64,000 nucleotides of DNA from Hyalangium versicolor (GTDB lineage Bacteria > Myxococcota > Myxococcia > Myxococcales > Myxococcaceae): contig NZ_JAHXBF010000038.1 in NCBI RefSeq assembly GCF_020103695.1, positions 41,152 through 105,151 on the forward strand, read 5' to 3'. The notes under the pieces were generated by a model. That model had not been told where the DNA came from. It was given only the letters and a program-made list of their open reading frames with translations, and searched no databases. The position numbers and the translations under genes were made by a program. This document shows positions 17,717-25,600 of the stretch, piece by piece (positions within the stretch are counted from its first letter, which is position 1; every line of letters begins with the position of its first letter).

Positions 17717-17815
17717 CTACGACTCGGTCCCGCCAGCCCCCGGTCCCACAAGCGGAAGCGTGACCTTGAAAGTGGAGCCTTGTCCCGGCTTTGACTTCAC
17801 CTCCACCCCAATCCA
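17717..17815 (-). pseudogene. Relic of a sensor histidine kinase C-terminus
   Basis: On the reverse strand, in a frame different from the zinc-motif gene it abuts, 17815 to 17717 reads GVEVKSKPGQGSTFKVTLPL and ends TES-stop. This is the G2-box end of a HATPase_c domain (xPGxGSTFxVxLPL). The rest of the kinase is missing, so it is a small decayed fragment. Confidence 0.6.
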
Positions 17816-18207
17816 CCGCACCAGGCGCAGTCCCTACTACCGAAATGGCCCCTGCCAGAGCAGGGCTCGCAGTCTCTGGCGCCGTCGGGCCTCCGGGGAA
17901 GCATCTCCGCCAGCTCGGGATACTTCTTGCTCCCGACCCGGAGGGCCTGGGCCCGCCAGGCATTGGCGTCCAGGGGTTCCACCTCTTCAGGTGGGTTCCA
18001 GCGCTGGTTGCTGTGAAAGAAGAGCCACTCACCCGTGGGCTTGAGCGCGATGCACCCACCGATGTCCGCATAGAGCGGTAGCGCCCCATAGTGGATGGCG
18101 ATGCTCCGGTAGTCTTCCCCGAGTGGGCCTGTGTCCGTGGAATCCCGAAGTTCGGACACTCTCTGCTCGATGAGCGGTGCCAGACGGGAGGGAAGGGTAA
18201 TCATCAT
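17797..18207 (-). CDS. Hypothetical protein with a C-terminal CxxC zinc motif
   Basis: A 136-residue protein from ATG 18207, with GGAGG 7 nt upstream. The body (residues 1-105) contains LYADIGGCIALKPTGEW and resembles small SMI1/KNR4-like proteins only loosely. The end carries CEPCSGRG and CAWCGGLG, two CxxCxGxG units like those of the DnaJ zinc domain. Metal binding is likely. The function is not known. The stop overlaps a kinase relic that follows. Confidence 0.6.
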   Translation of the reverse strand: MMITLPSRLAPLIEQRVSELRDSTDTGPLGEDYRSIAIHYGALPLYADIGGCIALKPTGEWLFFHSNQRWNPPEEVEPLDANAWRAQALRVGSKKYPELAEMLPRRPDGARDCEPCSGRGHFGSRDCAWCGGLGWR

Positions 18208-18227
18208 CGGATACCTCCATCCTACCA

Positions 18228-18310
18228 GGCGCGGGCTTGTCGTTCGACTTGGACGTGTTGGCCTGCGAGCGGTGCGGAGGCAGGCTTAAGGGTGTTGGCG
18301 TACGTAAAGT
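18228..18310 (+). pseudogene. Short transposase relic (IS91-like zinc motif)
   Basis: The forward strand reads FDLDVLACERCGGRLKGVGV. This resembles the zinc-binding segment (DVLxCPRCGGRL) in the C-terminal part of IS91-type transposases. Nothing on either side continues the protein, so it is a fragment of under 30 codons. Confidence 0.4.
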
Positions 18311-18525
18311 AGGCGGGAGGGGAGAGCGCGATTCGAGCACGATGATCTACGGCTTGAGCCTGCTCAGCGGTCGGGCGAGCCCGCGAAGAAGGGCTGAGCG
18401 TCCCCCAAGCTTGGGCATCGAAGCCGATGGAGGTGAGGGAGGACGCGTGAGCCGTCATGGTAGGCTCGCTTTGTTATCGGAGGCCGCGCCAGCGGCGGGG
18501 TTTCAGTCTCGGCAAGGTGTGGATC

Positions 18526-19821
18526 ATGGCTGCTCGAGTGGTGCTCATCGGCAAGGACAGCGACCGCCTCTTCGCGCTGGGCCGGGCGTTCACGGAGCTG
18601 GGGGCCGGCAAGGTGAGCTACGTGGAGTCGCCGCTCCACGCCACCTCGCAGCTGACTGCTGACGAGGATCCGATCGCCTTCCTCTTGATGCCAGGCACGC
18701 GCCAGCTGGTCCTCCAACGGTTGCTGCTGGAGCACCAGCGCCAGTCCTCCAGGGCGCGTTTGTTCATGCTCGTCTCCGGCACGCCCGACGTTCCCTCGGG
18801 AGTCACTCCGATCGAGGACGTGCCCGAGGTCCAGAGCATCGCCGAGCGGCTCTGGCGAGAGCTGCGGCTGGCCCTCCCTCGCTTCGATCAGGGCACGCTG
18901 GTGTCCTCGTTCTGGAGATGTACGGTCTCTCGGGCCTGGGACCGGCAGCGCGCGCGGACTGTACTGCTCGCTCGCCTGCCCATGCTCGAGGGAGGCCAGG
19001 ACGGGGAACTGGTAGCCGACTGGCTGGAGGAGGTACGGCGGGCCCAGGCCGTCCAGCACCGCAACCTGCCCCCACTGCTCGAGGCGGGCCACCTGGAGGA
19101 TGAATGCTTCCAGCTCTGGGAGGACCTGACAGGCGTGCCGCTCAAGGATCGCATCTACCCCAGGTTCATGAAGGGCCTGCGGCCCCTGAGCGTCGAGTCC
19201 TGCATCTGGGTGGCCACACAGGTGACGGAAGCGCTGGCGGAGATCCACCGAGCGGGCCTGCGCCACTACCTGCTCGATCCGGCCACGGTCTGGGTGCTGC
19301 CAGACGGAGGCGTGCGGCTGATGTACCTGGGCTTCGGCCGCGAGGCCATTCAGACACGGCGGTCGATCGGCGGCTACGTCAGCTCCGTCGTCCCATCCAT
19401 GGCGGACATGGCGCCCGAAGAACTGGACCCCTCCCACCCGCGCAGCGATGCGCGCACGGACGTGTACCGGCTCGGGTTGCTGCTCTACGAGATGCTCTTC
19501 AAGCACCACCCCTTCTATCAACGGAACGATCCCCTGGCCGAGATGAAGGCCATCCGCGAGAAGGTCCTCGAGCCGCCGATGGAGAGCCGGCCGGAGATGC
19601 CAGCGGGCCTGGTGTCGCTCATGCTGCGGATGCTGGAGAAGAATCCGGACCGGCGCCCGGCGAACGCCGCGGAAGCACTGGAGGCCCTCAAACCCTTGCG
19701 CGCTCGCAGCGCCCTCTTCCGCGCGCCTGAGGAGCTGGGCCAGTGGAGCCAGGAGTTCCTGCGCACACGAGGCGGCGAGGACTCAGCAGGAGGAGGCGGC
19801 AGCGGAGAGAGTGGCGCCTGA
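18526..19821 (+). CDS. Protein pseudokinase with an N-terminal receiver-like region
   Basis: A 431-residue protein from ATG 18526. Residues 1-115 (ARVVLIGKDSDRLFALGRAF and on) look like a degenerate receiver fold without a clear phospho-acceptor Asp. A Ser/Thr kinase-like domain follows. Its catalytic loop is HYLLDPATV in place of HxDLKPxN, and the DFG position reads LGFG. The APE-equivalent (MAPEEL) and DVYRLGLLLYEMLF helix are intact. Loss of the catalytic Asp, the Lys/Asn pair and the metal-binding Asp argues for a non-catalytic scaffold or sensor. The C-terminus is a glycine/serine-rich tail. Confidence 0.8.
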   Translation: MAARVVLIGKDSDRLFALGRAFTELGAGKVSYVESPLHATSQLTADEDPIAFLLMPGTRQLVLQRLLLEHQRQSSRARLFMLVSGTPDVPSGVTPIEDVPEVQSIAERLWRELRLALPRFDQGTLVSSFWRCTVSRAWDRQRARTVLLARLPMLEGGQDGELVADWLEEVRRAQAVQHRNLPPLLEAGHLEDECFQLWEDLTGVPLKDRIYPRFMKGLRPLSVESCIWVATQVTEALAEIHRAGLRHYLLDPATVWVLPDGGVRLMYLGFGREAIQTRRSIGGYVSSVVPSMADMAPEELDPSHPRSDARTDVYRLGLLLYEMLFKHHPFYQRNDPLAEMKAIREKVLEPPMESRPEMPAGLVSLMLRMLEKNPDRRPANAAEALEALKPLRARSALFRAPEELGQWSQEFLRTRGGEDSAGGGGSGESGA

Positions 19822-19906
19822 GGCAGCGGCGAGGCAGCAACTGAAGAAGGGTTGTCGCGCTGAGGTGACCGCATCAACCGCTGCGCATCCGGGGCACGGG
19901 CCTGCG

Positions 19907-21106
19907 CTACCAGGTGACCGGCAGCTCGTGCGCGCCGAGCAGGTTCTCGTCCTTCTTGAAGGGGATCTGTTCCAGGGGCACGGCCAGCCGCAGCGTGGGG
20001 ATGCGCCGGAACAGCGTTTGGAACACCACCTCGAGTTCGATGAGCGCGAGCATGCGTCCGGTGCACAGGTGGATGCCGTGACCGAACGCGAGGTTGCGGT
20101 GCGGCTCGCGGCGCAGGTCCAGCTTGTCCGGATTCGTGAAGACCGCTGCGTCCCGGTTCGCCGAGTCCGCCTGGGCGAGGACGCCTTCACCGGCGCGGAT
20201 GAGCTGCCCCCCGATGGTGACGTCCTCCGTGGCGGCGCGCTGCCGGCCGATGTGTGAGACGGTGACGTAGCGCAACAACTCCTGCACAGCCGCGGCCACC
20301 TCCTCGGGGTCTTCCATCGCGCGGAACACGCCGAGCTGCTCCGGGTCGAGCAGCAGGGCCAGCGCTCCCATGCCCATCATGTACGCGGACGGCCCGTGCC
20401 CCGCGTAGAACAGCGCATGGAACAGGGCGACAGCGTCCCGCTCGCTCAATCGTCCCGGCAACACCTGCTCGGCCACGATGCGTCCGGCGAGCGTGTCGCC
20501 AGGCTGGGCCTTGTTCGCGTCCAGCAGCTTCTGGAAGTAGCCATCCAGCGCGTCCAGCGCTCCTTCCGCCACCTCCCGTGACGAGGAGCGGGAGCCAATC
20601 GTCCTGCTGAGCACGTGCAGGTGTTCCGCATCCGCTCGGGGCACGCCGAGCAGATCACAGATGACTCGCATGGCCACCGGAAGCGCGAAGCCCGAAATCA
20701 GATCGGCGGGACGTGGCCCGGCCAGCATCGCGTCGAGCACCTCGTCGACCGTGGCCTGGATTTGTGTCCGCAGGGGCTCCATCCGCCGGGGCGCGAACTC
20801 CGGCATCACCATCGCTCGCTGCGCCCGGTACTCCGCGTCGGGAAGGAACGGGAACGGCAAGGGCCGCCCCTGGCGCGCCGCCGACGAGGGCGACGTGTGC
20901 GGAAACCCTGGCAGCGACGAGTCCAGGCTCAGGCGCGGATCCCCCAGGGCCGCGAGGACGTCCTCGTAACGGGTGATCAACCAAGGCGTGTTGCCGTCCC
21001 ACGTCCGAACGGGGCACACCGGGGCTTCCTGGCGGAGCCGCTTGTAGCCAGGCGGAGGATCCAACGGGTACTGCCAGTCTTTCGGCAAGGGATAGGAATC
21101 GCTCAT
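19907..21106 (-). CDS. Cytochrome P450, last gene of the NRPS operon
   Basis: A 399-residue class I-type bacterial P450. The haem loop is FGHGIHLCTG with Cys348 as the iron ligand, and ExxR is ELLR at 276-279. The I-helix motif is unusual: AGHGPS at 235-240, where AGx(D/E)T is expected, so the acid is Gly and the Thr is Pro. No redox partner gene is adjacent. The ATG overlaps the upstream NRPS stop (ATGA, 21103-21106), so translation is coupled. It probably oxidises an amino acid or peptide while it is bound to a carrier protein, a common role for P450s in such operons; this is inferred from context. Confidence 0.9.
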   Translation of the reverse strand: MSDSYPLPKDWQYPLDPPPGYKRLRQEAPVCPVRTWDGNTPWLITRYEDVLAALGDPRLSLDSSLPGFPHTSPSSAARQGRPLPFPFLPDAEYRAQRAMVMPEFAPRRMEPLRTQIQATVDEVLDAMLAGPRPADLISGFALPVAMRVICDLLGVPRADAEHLHVLSRTIGSRSSSREVAEGALDALDGYFQKLLDANKAQPGDTLAGRIVAEQVLPGRLSERDAVALFHALFYAGHGPSAYMMGMGALALLLDPEQLGVFRAMEDPEEVAAAVQELLRYVTVSHIGRQRAATEDVTIGGQLIRAGEGVLAQADSANRDAAVFTNPDKLDLRREPHRNLAFGHGIHLCTGRMLALIELEVVFQTLFRRIPTLRLAVPLEQIPFKKDENLLGAHELPVTW

Positions 21107-22617
21107 CGGGATGCTCCTGTCTGTTCAAGACGCGCGGCGGCACCCGCCGGGGTGGGATGTTGATACAACTCACGCAATCCGAGGTCCCGGCCCAGTTCGG
21201 TCCGGATTCGGGCCGCGACCTCGACAAGTTGCAGGGAATGGCCGCCGAGCCGGAAGAAGTCGTCGTAGGGGTCGATCGAGTCGACGCCCAGCACGTCGGC
21301 GAAGATGCGGGTGAGGCGTTGTTCGGTCCCGCTCCGGGCGGAGAGCAGGCCCGTCACCCGAGTACCGGGAGCCGCCGCGCGGAGGACTTCCTCGTAGGCC
21401 GCCAGCAGCGCGACGACGAATCCCGCGTCGAACAGGCTCTCGTCGAACTCGGCCCATACGCGGGTCGGGCCGTCGGCGTGGTCCTCGACGCGCAAGGTGA
21501 GTTCGAACTTCGCGGTAGGGAGATCCAACAGAGGCTCCGTCACCGTGCAGCCATGCAGGGCCAGTGCGCCCGCGGTGCCCACCGGGTGGTAGGCGAAGTT
21601 CACCTGGACGACCGGAGACCGGGTGGGATCTCGCGGGGGCGCGAGGTCGGCGACGAGCTGTTCGAAGGGCAGGTCCTTGTGCGCGTACGCGGACGTCGTG
21701 GTCTCGGACACGCGGCGGAGCAGCTCGCGGAAGTCGGGGTCGCCGCGCAGGTCCACCTGGAGCACGACGGTGTTGACGAAGAAGCCGAGCACGCGCTCGA
21801 CCTCCGGCAGGTCACGGTTGGCCACGGCCAGCCCCAACAGCACCTGCTGTCGGCCCGCTCTGTGCCCGAGGATGACTCCGCACGCGGCGGCCAGCACCGT
21901 GAAGACGGTCTGGCGTTCGGCGCTCGCGAAGGTGCGCACCGCCTGGGTGACGTCGGCGGGAAGAACGCGGTGCACGCGACGGCCCTGCCCCAGCGCGGGA
22001 CGGGGCGGGACAAGGTCCAACACCAGGGGAATCCCTGACAGCTGCTCCCGCCACCAGCGCGACAACTCCTCTCGCCGGGACGGGGTGAGCTGCTCCCGCT
22101 GCCACGCGGCCCAGTCCGCATACTGCACGGGCAGCTCGGGCAAGCCAGTGGACTCCCCGAGGAGGGCCGCGCGATAGGCGATGGCCAGCTCCTCGGAGAA
22201 GATCTGCAGAGACCAGCCATCCGCCACCAGCAGGTGCGACGCGAAGACGAGGAAGTGCGTCTCCGGATCCAGCCGCGCCACGGTGAGCCGCAGCAGCGGG
22301 CCGTGTTCGACATCGAAGGGCCGAGCCACCTCCGCCTCCGCGTGGCGCAACGCTTCCGCTTCGTCCGCCACGTCCACGATGTGCAGGCGTCCGCGGCCGT
22401 CGGGTGAGACGTGCTGGTGCGCTCCCAGCGGGAAGACCGTGCGCAGGGGTTCGTGCCGGGCCACCAGCACGTCCAGGGCCTCACGCAGGGCGCGCAGGTC
22501 CAACGGGCCCGTCACCCGGTAGCAGCGGACCGCACTGTGGGCGGCCCCCGTGGGGTCCACCCAGTGCAGGAAGCACAGCCGCTGTTGTGCGAAGGACATG
22601 GGGAACGCGGTCGTCAT
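21103..22617 (-). CDS. NRPS protein: condensation-like domain plus carrier protein
   Basis: A 504-residue protein starting at ATG 22617, whose start overlaps the stop of the large NRPS (ATGA). Residues 5-420 are a C domain (PMSFAQQRLCFLHWVDP, then LGFFVNTVVLQ and RDPTRSPVVQVNFAYH). The active-site motif HHxxxDG reads HLLVADG (128-134), so the second, catalytic histidine is Leu129. A carrier protein follows (FFRLGGHSLQ, Ser461 for the phosphopantetheine arm). There is no adenylation, epimerisation or thioesterase domain. Either a carrier is loaded in trans, or the domain is a non-condensing platform, for example for the adjacent P450. Confidence 0.88.
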   Translation of the reverse strand: MTTAFPMSFAQQRLCFLHWVDPTGAAHSAVRCYRVTGPLDLRALREALDVLVARHEPLRTVFPLGAHQHVSPDGRGRLHIVDVADEAEALRHAEAEVARPFDVEHGPLLRLTVARLDPETHFLVFASHLLVADGWSLQIFSEELAIAYRAALLGESTGLPELPVQYADWAAWQREQLTPSRREELSRWWREQLSGIPLVLDLVPPRPALGQGRRVHRVLPADVTQAVRTFASAERQTVFTVLAAACGVILGHRAGRQQVLLGLAVANRDLPEVERVLGFFVNTVVLQVDLRGDPDFRELLRRVSETTTSAYAHKDLPFEQLVADLAPPRDPTRSPVVQVNFAYHPVGTAGALALHGCTVTEPLLDLPTAKFELTLRVEDHADGPTRVWAEFDESLFDAGFVVALLAAYEEVLRAAAPGTRVTGLLSARSGTEQRLTRIFADVLGVDSIDPYDDFFRLGGHSLQLVEVAARIRTELGRDLGLRELYQHPTPAGAAARLEQTGASR

Positions 22618-25600
22618 GCGCGAGGCAGTCTCCTGATGGTGGCCGGTGCGGCCGGCAGCACCGTCAGCACTTCCGCCAGCTGCGCGATGGTCGGGCCCGC
22701 GAGGAGGGTGGCGAGTCCGACTTCTCGGCCCACCATCCGGCTCAACCGCGAGGCGAGCCGCATGGCCTGCAACGAATGCATGCCGAGCGCGAACAAGCTC
22801 TCGTGGACGCCGACCTGCGGCTGGTCCAGCAGTTCGGCTACCACCGAGGCGATGCGGACCTCGAGCTCGGTCCTCGGGGCCGTGAGGGCCTCCGTGCGCC
22901 TTCCAGAGGTGGGCAGGCGGGCCCGATCGATCTTCCCGTGGGGGTTCAACGGCCACGCGTCGAGCACCACGACCTCCGAGGGCACCAGGTGCGCGGGCAG
23001 CCTGCGCAACAGGTCCTCGCGCACGGCGGGACCCGACAGCTCGGCGCCCGGCTCGGCGATGACATACCCCACGACCCGCGGTTCGCCGCCGGTCCGGTCG
23101 ATGACCGCGAGGGTATCGGTCACTCCAGGGTGGGAGGACAGGCCCGCGCGCACCTCGGCCAGCTCCACCAGGAAGCCTCGGACCTTCGCCTGCTCATCGC
23201 GGCGGCCCAGGAATTCGAGCACGCCTCCAGGACGCCAGCGGCCCATGTCTCCACTGCGATACATCCGCGCGCCGGGAAGCGATGAGAACGGATCCTCTAC
23301 GAACCGCTCGGCAGTGAGTTCCGGCATGCCCACGTATCCCCGCGCGATACCGGGACCGCCGATACAGAGTTCCCCGATCGCACCCGGGGGCACCGGCTGC
23401 GAGAACGCATCCAGCACGGCGAGGTGGACGTTGGCCAGCGCTCGGCCGATGGGCACGCTGGCGGCTCCGGCGTCGTCCCAGTCCGCCAGCCGTTGGCCGC
23501 TGGCCATGATGGTCGTCTCGGTGAGCCCGTAGACGTTCACCGCCTTCGTGAAGCCGCGGCGCCGCAGCGCGCGGAATGCCTCCGGTGGGAAGACGTCTCC
23601 TCCGATGATCGCCCGCTCCAGGGCATCGAACGCCTCTGGGTACTCGGCCACCAGCGGAGCCAGGACCGCGGGCGGAATCACCACGTGGGTGATGCGATGG
23701 TCGATGAGGCACCGCGCGAGCCCGCGCACATCCCAGCCAGGAGGCAGGAAGTGGATCGCGGCGCCGTTCACCAGCGCGCCCCAGACCTCGAGCACCGAAG
23801 GATCGAAGGAGGCCGGCATCAACGCCAGCATCGTCTGGCCCGGCCCCAGGTCGAGTGTCTCCGTGCCGTGCAGGAGGGCCACCGCCGAACGGTGCTCGAC
23901 CTGCACCGCCTTGGGCCGGCCCGTGGAACCGGACGTGGAGATGACGTACGCAAGGTCGGAGGGGCTGCCTTGGGGCAGCGTGACGCCGGGAGCGTCGGGC
24001 ACGTCATCGAGCACGACGAGCGGGAAGCCCGGGACTCTTCCGGCCAGCGCCGCGGTCGTGACCACCGTGCGGGCGCCCGCGTCCTGGACCACCCGCCTCA
24101 AGTGGGACGGAGGATGGCTGGGATCCAATGGAAGGAAGGCCGCGCCCGTCAGCAGCACTCCGAGCTGGGCCACGACGAGCTCCGCCGTGTGCGGAGCACA
24201 CACCGCCACCACGTCCTCACGGCCGAGCGCCATCCCCCGCAGGTGCCGCGCCAACCGCTCGGCCTGCTGGGTGAGCACGCGATAGGACATGGGCACGGGG
24301 CCCGATGCCACGGCGATCGCATCCGGCGTGCGTTCCGCCCACTCCAGGACGAAGTCGGTCAGGCGCCTGGCCGGGGAGTCCCGCCGGGGGCCTGCGACGA
24401 CGAGCGCCCGCCGGTCCACGTCGTTCATCAACGCGAGCCTGGACACCCGCGTGTCCGGGGCGGCGGTGATGGAGCGCAGCAGCTCCTGATAGGCGGACAG
24501 CATGCCCGTGATGAAGAAGTCCTCGAAGAGGTCCGAGTCGAACTCCCACGCGAGCAAGATGCCGCTCAGCGACGCGCGAGGACTGGAGCGCACGGTGGCT
24601 TCGGAGCGGGGGATGCTCACCACGTCCCCGGCCAGCCGGCTGGTGTACCCCGGCTCCGCGTAGAGGGGCACCGCGACGACGGACAGCTCGAACTTGGCGG
24701 AGCCGTTGCTCAAGCCCTCCACGATGGTGACATCGAGCGGCGACGCATCGAGCGTGCCCACCGGCGTGTCGTGGAAGTTGAACATCGCCTGGATCAACGG
24801 GTTGAGCCCACCCTGATGCCGCGCGGGCGACTCCGCGAAGATCAGCTCGTACGGCAGCTCCTGGTGGTCAAAGACCGCCAGGGCGTTCTGCCGCACGCGC
24901 GCCAGGAACTCCGTGAAGGAGGGATCTCCGTTCAGCCGGCCGCGCAGCACCACCGTGTTGACGAACATGCCCAGCAGGCCCTCGGTCTGCTGCCAGCGCC
25001 GGTTGGCGACCGCGGAGCCCACGAGCAGGTCCTGGGAGCCGGTGTAGCGGTGGAGGAGCACGAAGAACGCCGTGAGGAGCGTGGTGAAGAGCGACGTGTT
25101 GTTCCGGTCCGCCAGGTCCTGCAGGCGGCGCGCGAGTTCCCCGTCCAGCTCCATCCGGGGCGCCACGCCACGGAACCGGCGGGTGCCAGGCGCCGCTCGG
25201 CGCGGGAGCTGGAGCTGGGTCTCCGCCCCTTCCAGGGCCTCACGCCAGAAGCGGCGCTGCGCCTTCGCGGCCTCGGTGTTCACCCACTCCCGCTGCCAAC
25301 GCGCGTAGTCGTAATACTGCACAGCGAGCGCCGGGCGCCGTACCCGGCCGTGGCGCACGTGCTCGGCGTAGCCGTTGATCAGCTCTCGGACAAAGACGTT
25401 GAAGGACCAGCCGTCGTGCACGACGTGATGCTCGACGTGCACGAAGACGTGCTCCTCCGCGCCCAGCCGGAGCAGCCGCCAGCGGAACGGCCTGCCCTCC
25501 GCCAGAGAGAAGGGGGCCTGGACCACGTCGCGAACCGCCTCGCCGACCCGTGTCGCCAGCTGGTGTTCGCCCACGCCGCTGAAGTCCTGGAGCGGAACCT

